A stretch of DNA of 64,000 nt from Lasiosphaeris hirsuta (GCA_030549175.1 JAUKUA010000001.1:1178001-1242000); one strand, 5' to 3'; numbered from the stretch's first letter, positions 22,624 through 35,100 are shown. Notes: generated from the sequence alone by a model not told the origin. A program made the numbers and translations.

Positions 22624-24737
22624 ATGGCGAGCTTCATGGCCAATTTCTTCCCTGGGGGGAAGCAACAAGACAAGGCCGATACACCGCGGCCGACCACTCC
22701 GACAAAGGCTGGCACCAGCTTCGTCACCCCCGTGAGCACTCCCCAGGGCAGTCCCAGCAAGAAGACGGTTCCACCAGGCGCAAACGACCTCCCCGTCGCT
22801 ATCGAAAGCATGAAACTCGCCGCACCCAGCGTTTTCGACAGCCCCGTCAAGCTCGGCCGCCCCCAAAGTGTTACCACACCGCTGTCTCCTGGCAAAAGCA
22901 ACCTCCAAAACATTGACGAGGGCTCTCCGTCAATTGACAACAGCATCATCCACAAAGGCACGCCGACCACTGGCAGTCCCCTCAAGAGCCAGGGCCAGGA
23001 GAACACGCCACCCGTCCTGACCCGCGATCCGCCTACGGAGCCACCGCCGACATATCAGCCCAGCCATGCTGCTGTTTCACGACAGGAGCTATACCATCTC
23101 CGCGAGCGCCCTTCGCCTACTGTGAAGAGATTCAACACGCAGCGGGGACTCACTGCCGAGGAGCTAGAAATCCTTCAGAAGCCCAATATCAAGCGCATGG
23201 TCAATGTGACACAGTTGTGTGAGTCCTAGTCCCCCGTCCGAGTCGTCTATGGTGGAGATATTAACTCGAGATAGACTTTCTCGACTACTACTTTGACCTG
23301 CTCACCTATGTCGGCTCACGACAAAACCGTCTTAGCGCTTTTAAGGCGGAGTACCCCAAACCTCCTGAGACGGACGAGGCGACTTACAACCAAATGTGGT
23401 CAAAGTACGCGGGTCGGGAGCGGGCCAACCTGCGCAAGCGGCGGGTGCGCCTGCGGCAAGGTGATTTCCAGATCCTGACGCAGGTTGGCCAGGGTGGTTA
23501 CGGTCAAGTCTTTCTTGCTCAGAAAAAAGATACAAAGGAAGTGTGCGCGCTCAAGGTCATGAGCAAGAAGCTACTGTTCAAGTTGGACGAAATTCGCCAT
23601 GTGCTGACGGAGCGCGACATTCTTACAACCGCCAAGAGCGACTGGCTCGTACGTTTGCTGTACTCGTTCCAAGACGACAAGAATATCTATCTTGCCATGG
23701 AATACGTGCCCGGCGGCGACTTTCGCACTCTGCTCAACAACACGGGCGTCCTATCGAACCGTCACGCCCGCTTCTACATCGCCGAGATGTTTTGCTCGGT
23801 CGATGCGCTGCACCAACTGGGTTACATCCACCGCGATCTCAAGCCAGAGAACTTTTTAGTCGACTCGACCGGACATGTCAAACTGACCGATTTCGGACTT
23901 GCAGCCGGTTTCCTGGCGCCGGCCAAAATCGAGTCAATGCGGGTCCGATTGGAGAAAGCTTCCGAGACATCAGTACCGTTCGGCAAGCCGATGGAGCAGC
24001 GGACAGTGGCGGAGCGGCGCGAGGGGTACCGGTCGATGCGCGAGAAGGACGTCAACTACGCGAAGTCGATTGTGGGTTCGCCTGATTACATGGCGCCCGA
24101 GGTGTTGCGAGGCGAGGAGTATGATTTTACAGTCGATTACTGGAGCTTGGGGTGCATGCTGTTCGAAGCACTGACGGGCTTCCCACCGTTTGCGGGCTCC
24201 AACGCAGACGAGACGTGGCGTAATCTCAAGCACTGGCGCGAAGTGCTCAAGCGGCCAGTATGGGAGGACCCCAGCTACTTTTTGAGCAACAGGACGTGGA
24301 ACTTTATCACGACGTGAGTATTTTCCCGAGTGACGTGCCACGTATGATAAGCGCTGACTAATGTTGACAGTTGTATCAACTCTCGCTCCAAGCGCTTCTC
24401 CAACATCAAGGACATCTTTGAGCACCAGTACTTTGGCGAAGTAGACTGGCAGACGTTGCGCGATACCAAGGCGCCGTTTGTGCCCGAGCTGGACTCGGAG
24501 ACAGATGCTGGCTACTTTGATGACTTCAGCAACGAGGCCGACATGGCAAAGTACAAAGAGGTGCATGAAAAGCAGATGGCACTTGAGACCATGGCGGAGC
24601 GCGAGGAGGAGATGAGCAAGAGCTTATTTGTCGGTTTCACGTTCCGACACCGCAAACCGGCCGGCGAGGACGGCAGCAGCCCGCGCAAGCCGATCCCGTT
24701 TGCATCCGAGGAGAACACATTTGGCACGATGCTGTAG
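22624..24737 (+). CDS. DBF2: NDR-family kinase Dbf2/Sid2 (SidB)
   Basis: Exons 22624-23218, 23275-24313 and 24371-24737 give 666 residues; introns are 56 and 57 nt with GTGAGT donors. Residues 1-150 are disordered with many Ser/Thr-Pro sites. Next comes the Mob1-binding N-terminal regulatory segment (VTQLYFLDYYFDLLTYVGSR). The kinase begins near residue 260: glycine loop VGQGGYGQV, catalytic HRDLKPEN, DFG in LTDFGLAAGF, the ~50-residue insert between DFG and the activation loop typical of NDR/LATS kinases, then SIVGSPDYMAPEVL. The C-terminal hydrophobic motif is LFVGFTFRH, whose Thr is the usual site for an upstream Ste20-type kinase. This is the terminal kinase of the septation-initiation/mitotic-exit network, acting at spindle pole bodies and septa. 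Confidence 0.95.
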
Positions 24738-27700
24738 GGCGGCAGCCAGCAGCAGAGAGCCGGGAATCCAAGCATGTACGGGTATCATCACGGTGGTTAT
24801 GGGTATGGGTATGATGGGTATGAGTACCCGAGAGCCGGGGCCGGATGGAGGGCGGGTCTCCATGTGTCTGGACAGGGGGCTGTGGCGTCACCTCCGCTGC
24901 CGCAGCAGTCGCAGCACCGGCGCCAACATCAGTGGCTTGGACGGATGCATGATGGGATGCAGGAACAAGTGCAGCGGGTACATGCACAGAGAGAGTTTGT
25001 GTTGATGTGATGTGGTTCGGATGGGAGCGTTTTCACCTAGAGTTGGGCAGGGGAGAAAGGATGACGGCGATATGGTTTTTGAGGAGGTTAATGTCTGCTC
25101 CTTTTTTTCTCCGGTCTGTCTGGTTTATTATTGTCTTGTATTGCCGCAGGGCCTTTCTTTTCAACACAGCCACAACCACTGCTCTGTTTTGCGTGTATGG
25201 AGTTTTCTATTCGGGCTTTTTCCTCGTCAAGGGAGAGATGATGCTTAGAGGGCGGCGATGGGCATGGGAATACGGTATGGAGCAATGAAATAGAATTGAG
25301 ACCAAGAAGAACTTTGCATACCACCTAACAGTAGGGCAACTATTGTGGGGCCAGGTGTAAGTGTAGCGGTCAAGCCCTTGGACAAGAAAAAGTAAACCTA
25401 TGGGGTTTTCAGGGGAGCGAGCGACGCGTCATGAAAGGCAGGGCAGATGATCTCGGAACATCGGATATCAAGTGCCATCTTTAACCCTTACATGTATGTA
25501 TGAAGTAAGGGGGAGGGGGGACGGTATTTTCCATCCACTTATGCAGTAGCTCCCGCGTCAAACCAGCTGTCGGGCTGGGGAAAAAAAGATGACAGACATG
25601 GAAAAGTCTGCTGTGTGCGCATAGATGCGGTGGGAGGCAGCATCAGAAAAAGTCTGGTTGCAGGAAGCATTGCAGAAAACATGCAAAATGCAAGCCGCGA
25701 CTAGTCGGTTCGGCTGGCAGTGCTCATGTGGTCTGAAGTTCTTCCTGGCTGTCGTCGTCATCACATCGGGGAATCGGCGCTTGCAAGTACAGTGCGGCAG
25801 TCATGGGAAGGGAGGGTGGCTGCCGAATAGCTGCGCTAGCAAACAAACCAGGGTTGGATTGTAGTGTAGAATTTGGGCGGCTCTGTGGAAGGACCCGACT
25901 TGCTTGAGTCCTCACACCGAGAGGAGAAAAAAGATCGACAGATGACAACCTCGCTGAGAGCGCGGGCAAAGGAAGGTTCTCTGTGTTATGGTATATAAGT
26001 GAGATTGATAAGATTAGATCCTTATATTTTATTGGATAAAGCAACAGTAATTTGGACCTCACAGAATCCAGGGTTTAGGTGCTGGGCAGGGCCGTGAGCG
26101 CTGCCCCTATCCTGTGCTGGCAGGTTGGGCTTACCCGAACAGGGTTTAATCTGAAACAGGGATATTTTGGGAGGGAAGGCTGCCAATGCCGCAATGCTGG
26201 TTTCTCGTTTCTCGTTCCTCAGTCCACCTAGAATCTACCTTCTGTCTGTACTCAGCCCTACCTATCCAGCAGACTGCACGACAGACGTCACGGAGCGAAC
26301 GCGCTGCTTCTTTCGGCAACGTTTTTTTTCTCTCTCTTTTTTTGGGACCGTCTTTTTTCAGCCCCGCGGACTTTCGAAGGAGGGGTGGGAAGCAGGAGCG
26401 GCGGGGATGCACCGGCGGTGGAGGCGTTGAGGTCATGATCTGACCAAAATCCAACGACGCTCGACCCGGTCCCAAACTCACAGAGCGCTTGGGATTGGCG
26501 CATCGGACATTCCCCAAGCTTGAGGCGCCACATCCGGCGGCACAACCTGCTAGCTGCACTTCACTCTTCCGCTCCTCTGCCGGCCTTCTCGCACTTCTGC
26601 GAGTAGCCCCAGGTCAAGGTGACTAAAAGGGTCCACGCCGTTGGACCGGCAGCCTTGTCGCTGGCCAATCAGTCGAGTAGTGACCGGCGTAGTGACTGGT
26701 CTGGTCGCGCTCCCAAAGGCTCGGTTTTCGGTCCCTGTCATTCTCTCTCGGGCGAGAAATATGTGCAATGTCAGCCAGCCTAGAGCCTGGGCCGCCCTGC
26801 CCTGCCCCGCTCTAGCCCATTTCGGTCGAGATCACGTTCGGTCCCGAGACGTGATGGCAACGATGACGGCCAGCTCGCTCCCCTACCCATAATTTTCATG
26901 CGCCTTCGTGTCGCCAGTGGTTCGTCGGTGCTTCGGTGCCCAGCTGCCCGTCGTCAATGGCTGTGAGCTGCGAAGGGCTGCGTTGGATTCGCAACCCAGC
27001 CCCGCCTGACGGAAGAAGTACTGCGCGCTGCTGCCAGAGTCTGCCACTCAGGGCCAAGCGCGCCTGTCGTCCTGTCTGCCGTCGTCTGTGCTACTCGCCG
27101 AAAGGGAGGTCCTCGCGCGACACAGGCACGCAGGCACACACACCCAACTCACACAGGGTCGCACTCACACGCGGATTACAGGGACATCGGTATGCAGGAC
27201 GCGCGGCTGCCCCATCCCCATCATCTCACATCTCCCCCAGGCTCTGTCCTCGATGGGCGCCGCCGCACCGGCAGTGCGAGCAGCGACCGCCGACGATCCC
27301 CAGCCCATGGGCGTCCCTGGGCGGCCATTGGCGTCAGGCTCCGGCCGCCCCTAGGGCCGCGCGGTGCCCTACTTTGTGAACATGGCGCGCGGTGCGTTGT
27401 CCCTCGCCTGGACGGGCCCAGTGGCCGGGCGGTCCAAGGTAAAGTAGTCCCGGAGCCAAACAGCGCAAAGCGTGATGCGATGTATATTTAAATAAATATG
27501 TACGTCAATGGTGACACCCAATGCAATGGCGGGCCAAGTCATGCCGCCAGTCCAGAGACTTAGCATAAGCTCAATCCCTTTGCTAGCAAGCCTCTAAGCC
27601 TCCACCGATCATTGAAACGGAAACCACGCAGTGCTGTGTAATCCTACCTCCCCCCTGTTCCTGGCTTGGGCTGAAGATCATCTCACTTACCCTCCGTTGT

Positions 27701-27934
27701 TGCCGGGGCCACCACCAACAGCCAGAACCAGCCCCAGCGCACCTTGTCCGTCGATCTTGAGAAGCGAGGCTCCGGGCATATATCAGTCCCCCTCCCTCGG
27801 GTCCCCAGTCCATCCTCTCTCCTTTCCCCAGCTCAATCTATCTAGCCACTTTCGCTTCTGCTACCTGCATACAATCAGCAGTCCCGACCCAAGTCACACT
27901 TCAGGAAAACGTTTTACCTCAAACCCCCGCAAAA
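24738..27934. other. Intergenic region of 3.2 kb
   Basis: This holds the 3'UTR of the kinase on the left and the promoter of the secreted GPI protein on the right. I found no open frame with a recognisable motif and no tRNA. Short CA-rich stretches occur near 27120-27170. Confidence 0.45.
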
Positions 27935-28828
27935 ATGAAGGCCGCAACCCTTTCCGCCATCTTGGCGCCTGCTCTCGTCCACGCTCAGTGGTGGGGTGGT
28001 GCTCCGGACTGCGCCGTAAGTTTCTCTGGTCGTCGAACCCCCCACTCAGGTTCATGACCGCTGACCCCCACCCAGCAAGACTGTTTCTCGTCCTACTTCA
28101 CCTCGCAGAGCTCTTGGCCCGCGCCGACCAACTACTGCTCGGCCACCCAGGGCGCCTCGGTGTCTAGCTGCATCAACTCAGCTTGCTCGGCCACCCCCAC
28201 TGCCGTGACATCGTACAGCTCGCTGTCCTCGTCGCTCTGCGCTGCCTACGCTTCTTGCAGCAGCGCCGGCTCTACTGGTGTTTACACCATCTCGCTCCCA
28301 GGCTTCACCGGCACTCTTGGTGATGGACCCGGTGGCTTCGGTGGTCCCGGAGGGCGCGGTGGAGCTGGCGGCCGTGGCGGCCCTGGGTACTGGGGCACCA
28401 ACGATGACTGGGATGCTGGTTCCACGAAGACCTGGACCGGCGGTGTCTACACCGTTACTGGCTGCGAGTGGGACGGCTCCCCGTGGGCTGGCGGCCCGGG
28501 TGGCTGGTCGGGCGCTGGTGGCCAGGGTGGCTCGCCTTGGGGCAACTGGGGCCACGGCTGGAAGTGGTCGACGGCCACCGCCACCATTACTCAGACTATC
28601 ACCTACACCACCGGCGGCGTAACTGCCTTCTCGACTGTTGTCGGCCCGGCGACCTATGCTCTCGCTGTTAGTGGCGATGTTACGCAAACTTCAGTCATCA
28701 ACGCCGGCGCAGCGAGCCCCACTAACAGTGCTGGAAGTGCGGCGGCCCCCAACAACGGTGAGGGTGTCGCCGTCAAGGTCGTGGGCGCACTTCTCGGTGG
28801 TGTCGTCGCCGTCGCTGGTCTGCTCTAA
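27935..28828 (+). CDS. CFEM-like GPI-anchored secreted protein, Gly-rich
   Basis: Exons 27935-28015 and 28076-28828 join to 277 residues; the 60-nt intron has GTAAGT and CCCAG ends. A signal peptide (MKAATLSAILAPALVHA) is followed by a Cys-rich domain of about 75 residues starting PDCAQDCFSSYF, with seven cysteines spaced like the CFEM domain. One cysteine of the usual eight is missing, so this is a divergent member. A Gly-rich linker (GGFGGPGGRGGAGGRGG) and Thr/Ser-rich segments follow. The end, VKVVGALLGGVVAVAGLL, is a typical GPI-attachment signal after Asn/Gly residues. Such proteins sit in the plasma membrane or wall; some bind haem, but that cannot be claimed here. The start is supported by the signal peptide. 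Confidence 0.85.
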
Positions 28829-29344
28829 AATGATTTGAGTGTGTGTTATCATCAATCACAAGCAACGTGTATGGGCATATGATTTCCTTCGGTGTCTTGG
28901 CTTTTGGGGGATGTTTGGGTGGGAAAGGGGTAAATGAGTAATGGGTTTCGTTCCTTTTTATTTTTTACCAGTACCAACAATGGCATGTCAAATCCCGGTG
29001 GGAGAGGAGGAGTAACAAACACATGGGCATTTGAGAAAAACGGCTTTATATGACGATTTAGGAGCCTATTACATAGAAATGATCACAGCAAGGCATACGT
29101 TGCCTCATTTGGTTCATTCAAATGGGACGACGGGTTGATGTGCAAGGAATAGATTGTTTTCATCATATATTCGAGGTGAACAACATCGTAAACAGTCTTG
29201 GGGACTCACATCAGCTTTGATGTATCTCTCGTTCGAGGACAGGGCAAAATAAACCGAAGAAATGAACAGTTAATTCACTTACAGGTTATTATATCTATCT
29301 ATAGGAGAGAACATCAAAATAAAGGTTTCTCTCCCGAGATTCAT
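28829..29344. other. Intergenic spacer
   Basis: A/T-richer spacer between the CFEM-like gene and tRNA-His. It includes the 3'UTR of the former and, on the minus strand about 25 nt after the tRNA, a T4 run (29317-29320 as A4 on plus) that could end Pol III transcription. Confidence 0.4.
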
Positions 29345-29432
29345 TGGGATTAGCAGGAATCGAACCTGCGTCGTCTCAGAACATGTGATCAAACACCACA
29401 ATGAGATATACTAACCACTATACTATAATCCC
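29345..29432 (-). tRNA. tRNA-His (GTG) with a 16-nt anticodon-loop intron
   Basis: The 7-bp acceptor stem GGGATTA/TAATCCC, the D-arm TAGTATAGTGGTTAGTATA, and the T-arm GCAGG-TTCGATT-CCTGC all form. The anticodon stem is TCTCA/TGAGA with loop TTGTGGC, giving anticodon GTG. A 16-nt intron follows position 37, the canonical site cut by the tRNA splicing endonuclease. Mature length without the intron is 72 nt with discriminator A, as in yeast tRNA-His. No G-1 is encoded where it would pair with the discriminator; it is normally added enzymatically. Confidence 0.92.
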
Positions 29433-30303
29433 CCAAATACTTTTGGAAACCGGGTCCCAAGTCAAGTCTATGGAGCTCCCTCGGTCACTTTTGTGAGTTA
29501 AACCTTCATCGAGGGGTGGAGTTCGTTCGGGTTGAGAGGTGGGTCACAGATGATGGTTTGTGCTCGTGTGGATTGGACCGCCTCTCAAGTTTCAAAGTTT
29601 CTGGACTTGCATTTATTTCCTCCATGTGTTGAATCCCATCTTAGTCATGTCGGTTCTTTACTGCCTCGCATATCGACCTCGAGACTTGGTGATGTTGGTA
29701 CTTTTGTTGACGTCGCACCTCAATGCGGAGCACATCATCTATGCAGGCTTCACACGTGGACGAGGTCCATAAGTCTCACGGATATCCACCCGTTGCTGCT
29801 AGTAACAAACATGGTGGATTGCAGGTTGTAAAGCAATACGCCAGCCCCACCTCAAGATTGGAAATCTTGCATAAACGTTTTAGACAGGCAAAGAATTCTG
29901 CCTCGCCGGTATTTTGCACTCGGTGACTCCCGATAACTGAAAGAGGGTAATGGTTGCGGCCTGGCATAAGGCAATTGCCTGGCTCCAAGCTGTGATAAAG
30001 GGCCACGAGTGAGCAGCCTGGGGATGTGGCAGGTTGATCAATTTAAGCTCAGGCCTTGGTCCAACGCAGTAAGCGGGGCCGCTGCAGCTTGACGCCAAGA
30101 GACCCCCACCCAGTGTTGTGTTATCGATAAGGCACCAGTTCGGCCGCATCAAACCGGGGAGGGGCTGGGCACGCTGGGGCTGCCCGCTGGGTCAACATCA
30201 CGCGATCCGACACACTCGGGCATTCACCATCACAGCTCAAATTGATATATAACCCATTATCGTCTCGCCCTAGTGCCCGGACCGGCCGTAACCAGCAGTC
30301 ACC
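29433..30303. other. Intergenic spacer upstream of the CREG/PNPOx-like gene
   Basis: No gene is recognised here. The right end carries the TATA element and leader of the next gene. Confidence 0.45.
30247..30253 (+). promoter_or_regulatory. TATA box of the CREG/PNPOx-like gene
   Basis: TATATAA lies 51 nt before the ATG of the secreted protein, a distance that leaves room for a start site about 25-30 nt downstream and a short leader. Confidence 0.5.
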
Positions 30304-31092
30304 ATGAAGCCCGCCACCTTTCTTCTTACGAGCTGCACCGCGGCCGCAGCCGCAGCCGTAGCCGTCCCTCCCCCCTCTTCCTCCTCGTCCTCCTCCTCCA
30401 ACACCCGGATCCCAACCTCCTATGAATCCGCCGTCCTCGCCCGGCGAATCCTGGCCCTGACCCCGCTCGGCACACTGGCCACAATATTCCCCTCGAACTC
30501 TCCATCCACGGCAGAAGACCGCCCTAGCAGCGTAGCGGGGATGCCGCACTCCCTGATGGACTACATCTCGGACTGCGAGCCCGTCTCGACAGGCAACCCC
30601 ACCCTACTAGCACTTTCCATTGAGACGACCTTCAAAAACACCGCCGCCGGCAGCAACCTCTCCATCGCCGTCCAATGGACCCCGCCCCACCCCCCACCTC
30701 GCTCCCTCCTTTCCTCCCTGGCCACTTACTTCACCTCTGCCTCGCCGCCGCTCAGGTACTCCCCCGCTGCCCTCCCTCGCTTCTCGCTGCTCGGTTACGT
30801 CGAGCCCATCCCTAACGGCGACGACCGCACGCCGGGTGCCCCCGGTGCCGCGCTTGCCAAATGCTTCACGTCATCGCACCCCGACGCGCGGTACTGGCTG
30901 CCTGGGAACCGGATCCACGAGTCGCACTTTGTGCGGCTGGTCGTTGAGCAGGTGTACTGGATCGGTGGGTTTGGGGATCGGGCGTTTATTGGCTGGATTC
31001 CCGTGGACGAGTGGAGGAGTGTGACCGAGGAGGAATGGCAGGCGGTGAGGCTGCCCGGGGAGGAGGAGGGTGCGCTTTTGGGAGATTTATAA
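30304..31092 (+). CDS. Secreted CREG-like protein, pyridoxamine 5'-phosphate oxidase fold
   Basis: Single exon, 262 residues. An N-terminal signal peptide (MKPATFLLTSCTAAAAAAVAV) is followed by a Pro/Ser run. From about residue 38 the sequence YESAVLARRILALTPLGTLATI matches the first helix and strand of the Pyridox_oxase_2/CREG split-barrel domain; later SDCEPVSTGNPTLLALSIETTFKN, LPRFSLLGYVEPI and YWIGGFGDRAFIGWIPVDEWRSV are typical of it. Relatives include animal CREG1, a secreted glycoprotein that has the FMN-binding fold but usually lacks oxidase activity. I therefore infer a secreted or vacuolar non-enzymatic or flavin-binding protein; substrate and cofactor are unknown. Codon use is strongly C-ending, as in its neighbours. 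Confidence 0.8.
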   Translation: MKPATFLLTSCTAAAAAAVAVPPPSSSSSSSSNTRIPTSYESAVLARRILALTPLGTLATIFPSNSPSTAEDRPSSVAGMPHSLMDYISDCEPVSTGNPTLLALSIETTFKNTAAGSNLSIAVQWTPPHPPPRSLLSSLATYFTSASPPLRYSPAALPRFSLLGYVEPIPNGDDRTPGAPGAALAKCFTSSHPDARYWLPGNRIHESHFVRLVVEQVYWIGGFGDRAFIGWIPVDEWRSVTEEEWQAVRLPGEEEGALLGDL

Positions 31093-31358
31093 ACCACTTT
31101 TGGATGGAAGAGAGGGGGGGTGAGACAGGGAAAGGGGTTGTTGTGTTACAGTTGGGACTGCTCGTGTGACCGGAGTTTTGTTTACATACACAGCATCAGA
31201 GACGATATCAAGGGGCATGCTGCGGGAGCCCACGCGTACATAACGAAGCGAGTTCTTATATAGCAAACTATTTTGCCATCCATGATATTTTAGAGGAAAG
31301 CTGTCATCGCACTCGGAAGATCCGCGTGCTTTCCCTTGGCCGCCGCCCGCCTGTGATG

Positions 31359-31788
31359 CTATTCTGGCAAGAAGAACGCAGCGAAAATACCAATCAGAGC
31401 GGCAGGTGCCAAACCCACCCCGAGTCCGATTTTCCCTCCCCGGCTTATATTTAGATCACTCCGAGGCTCCAGCACCATCTTTCCTGCGGAATGTATATTC
31501 CACTCCATCCAAGCGTTAGTATACGACTCCCAAGAGCTCTTCGGGTCTTACTTACCAACGAGAGCAACAGAATCGGTATAATATGTTAAGAGACATTGCT
31601 TTAGGTTTTGTGTGCAGGTGTGTGTATAAGCTAGGAAATAGCTTGACATAGGAAACCAGACGGAGGTGAAGAGGGCAACGACTTGTTATATTATACCGGA
31701 ATCCCTTAGTCTTTTCCATGTGATAACCCATGGCACACTGAGAGCCCATCGAGCTTAGGGGCTTTGCACTGCGCCGCCCCAGTACCAT
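31359..31788 (-). CDS. Candidate spliced small membrane protein, or relic of one
   Basis: The last exon (31483-31359) and the exon before it are joined by a very well-formed 72-nt intron (31555-31484): GTAAGT donor, TACTAAC branch site, CCGCAG acceptor. The joined frame reads ...YYTDSVALVG-KMVLEPRSDLN and ends in one hydrophobic segment, KIGLGVGLAPAALIGIFAAF, then stops. That is the usual C-terminus of fungal single-pass surface proteins. The upstream exon is open back to about 31680 (VVALFTSVWFPMSSYF and on). The start is unclear: an ATG at 31788 can reach it only through a weak GTTATC...AAG intron, giving a protein of about 110 residues. No signal peptide is seen. It may be the surviving 3' end of a larger, decayed gene. 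Confidence 0.35.
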
Positions 31789-32151
31789 GTTATCCGGGTT
31801 TGCTAGGTAGTAATGTTGTCAAGGCGCCCCCCAAGCAAGACGGGTTTATGGCAATATAGGTCTGGCTGATTGGCCAATGTAGGCCGCCGAGGTTGCATCA
31901 ACACACGCGAAGGATTGCTTAGATGATGGCCCCTATCATACATGAACCCCTACGTCATGCTCGGGTCCCTCTACTGTTTGCATGTACTCGTTATTGGTTT
32001 ACGCAGGGTATCAAACACAATCTAGCCGTATACACAGATAAACCTCGCTTTTGGTTCAACCTGCCATCCATCCTTCCAGACCATGTTTATACAAATATCA
32101 AATACCGCCTTCCCGGACGCCTTCCTGAGTTCTACCAGAACTACCCCGAGC
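31789..32151. other. Short intergenic spacer
   Basis: I see nothing supportable here beyond flanking sequence of the two minus-strand neighbours. Confidence 0.4.
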
Positions 32152-35100
32152 TCAATCCACGCGAATGATAACCTTCCACCCGAGCGCGCCAGCCTCCCGT
32201 ATCGCACAGGCCAAACAGCCCCTTCTCCTCCGACTGATCAGGGCGTTCCAGCCCTTCTCGGCGCAAAACGCCCTGGCTAGGATCTCCATATCAGACCCGA
32301 ACTGACGCCGCCGTGTCTCCGAGTGCATCTTTTTCGACGCACTCTCAGTGGCGTCAGCGGTGGCTTTGTCATCACTTGTCTCAGCCCCAGGTCGTTGAGG
32401 CGATGGGAAGGCAGCCGATCCCCAACTATCCCCCCGGCTGAGAATAGGAGATAACGGAATCTCATGTTCCTGTGGTAAAGATTGGAAGCCGGTGATGCAA
32501 TCAACCACCAGCACCTTTGCGGCGCTGGTTGAAGTTACCGGGGTAAGGCTCGGGCGGTGCGCCGTCGACGAGTACGTACCCAGCAACGCCGAGAGAGAGA
32601 AGTCCTGTTTCGCCAGTAACTCGGATAGATGGAGTGCTGTGTATGTGTAATATTTATGCAGGGGATGTCCTGTGGTTGGGTCAACATAGGGTTAGAAAGC
32701 AGGGATGCTGAAAAATCTCTTACCGACAACACTAGCGGTCTTACCAGCCATGCCGTAGCCAGACGTGTCCACCTGCTGGATAGTGGGACTTGAGGGAGAC
32801 TTCAAGATTTTGACATGCTGAGAAGGCACACAGGGATGTGCTGTTAGGAAGTTGATGTCTTTGCCCATCCCATATGTGTATTCCTTCTCCTCCCCTGTAC
32901 CGCTGTTTATCACTGCGAAAACAACAGACGCAGTGTATGTGTGGATTTCTGGAGCCTTGCTCAGGTCCGACAGTGGCGTTATGCCATGGTCCGTTGGCGT
33001 CGTATGAACCGAGTCAGCTGGTGCGAACATATTCAGAGTTTTGAGTTCAACCCAGAGACTGGGGGGTGCCTTGTCTCGGTAAATGTTTTCAAAGGGAATG
33101 ATAAAGTCCGCTGGAAGGACAGAGGAAAGATCGGCATCGCCGAGCACCCGGGACTCTCTTTCGACAGACTGCTTAGCCCATAATCGAGCCTTCTTGTCGG
33201 TGTAATGCGCATCCTCTGCCGATCCGTTAGCTTCGATATGGTTTTGGAGAGTTCAATGCTGTAGGGGGTCCTTACCTGCTGTTTCCTCGACTTCGACATT
33301 GATCCAACCATCCCCGAGCCCCTGGGGAATTATATCACTTGATATCCAGCCCATGCACTCCGCAGAGCCCTTGCCCGCCGCAAGGACACGCCCAATCACG
33401 CATGATGTGCTCCAGAAACTCTTGCCCGAGTAGACAAATCCGCCGCAGAGGTTCGCCATGGGACCAAGTTTTGCCATGGCCTCCTGATCATTCTCCAACA
33501 GAGTCGCCATCAAAAAGTGGCAAAGCCCCTCACCCGGCAGCATCAGGCCAGAGACGTAGCTCTTTGATAGCCAACCGGACGGATGGAGGGCTGCGGATAT
33601 CTTTCTTCGCCTCGACGTTACACGTTTGGGGTGCGGATCGGGTTTGGTAACATCGCCAAAGTACGACGAGCGTCGGCTCCCGGCTCGACTGCTGGGACTA
33701 GCAAGCGGTGTGTTGAGCGGGGTGCCTTCCGTAACGCTCCGGCAATTATCCGAAATCCTCGTCGACGAGTACGAGTCGAGATCCGGCCACCGTAGTTGCC
33801 TTGCAAAATGGATTAAACCGTTAACCTGGCGCTGGACATGGTTCCCCTTAATCGCATAGACAGGGCCGTGATGATGGTGTACGTGGTTTGGGCCATGCTC
33901 GCGGGACAACGACATTCGCTTGGTCAGGGTTGCCAGCCAGCCAGAAGGTTTCTCGGTAGGGCTCGGGGGTTCCGTAGATTCTGTCTTGACCACTTCAATG
34001 TTCTCTAACCACGCTCGAGCGAGATGGAGTGACCATTTGACGGACTTGTTGGCATCTTTTTCGAATCTTAGAATCTCTGATGGCTTGATACTCTCAATGC
34101 CGAGTTCCTCCCCCTCTGTGATCGCGTCCAGTCGTACAAGCAGCTCACAAGCCAGCAAAATTTGCATGAGCAGCCAATACCTCTCCTCGTGGATATCGCT
34201 TATAGAATCACCGGTCATGACGGATCCCCCATCACTGATTTCATCCTCATTATTTCCCCATAGCAACTGGCCAAGGCGAATCCGCCACTCGACATGCGAA
34301 AAGTCGATCCACATATTCGGCGCTGCGAGAACCTTCACCAAGGCTGAAATCTGCACCGAGAGACTGTAAGGATCTCTATGGTCAAGCACCTTTGTCGGGG
34401 GGTGCAGGATCTGGAGGAACAACTCATTGTAAAGCTCGCTCGAGACCCGTCGCTCCCGTGGGTGCGGCTCGCTGTACCGCCGTCCATTTTTTATCAGCTG
34501 CTCCAAGATCAATGTCTCCTCCATATGGCGGAGACCATCCTTGGAAGTAAGCATCTTTTGACGCTGCTCAATAATGGCATGCGTCCTGACGGCTAGACCC
34601 TCAAAGCCCCACTGCTCTTCTTGCAGGGCATCGGCCACACCCAGCTCTAAAGCTGCCTGGTAGCCAATGCTCCCTTTCTCGAGCCCGGCCATGCTGAGCA
34701 TGCTGGGCCTTTCGCGGCAGCGGGGGTAGAAATGGGCCCGGCGTTTCTCCTCTGATGCCTTCTTGGCGGCGGAACGGTCACCCTGGACATCGCGAGTGAT
34801 GTGAGGCCAGGCCGTGACACAGCCCCATGCCTTATCCTCGATTTGCGTGTGGTCGGTAAGATCCCTGATCTCCAGCTTCTCGTCCCACGGAAACGCTACG
34901 GAAGGATGGGGGGCACCGGTGTAATGGCCCTCGGAGCGGGCAAAGTACTGCGGAGCCCCCGAGAAGAGCTTCTCAATCTCAGACTCAGTCAGGGTCGCCA
35001 TGATGCGGGCGAGCTTGAGGACCGGTTTCACTGGGGGACCTCGAGCCTCTTCACTATCGGGCGGAGGGGGGGAAGGAAGCGGCTTATTAGGGTTAATTGG

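Noticed and set aside
28178..28687. A long Ala/Arg-rich frame antisense to the CFEM-like gene.
   Set aside because: It is the mirror of a Gly-rich coding region; such antisense frames arise from codon bias.
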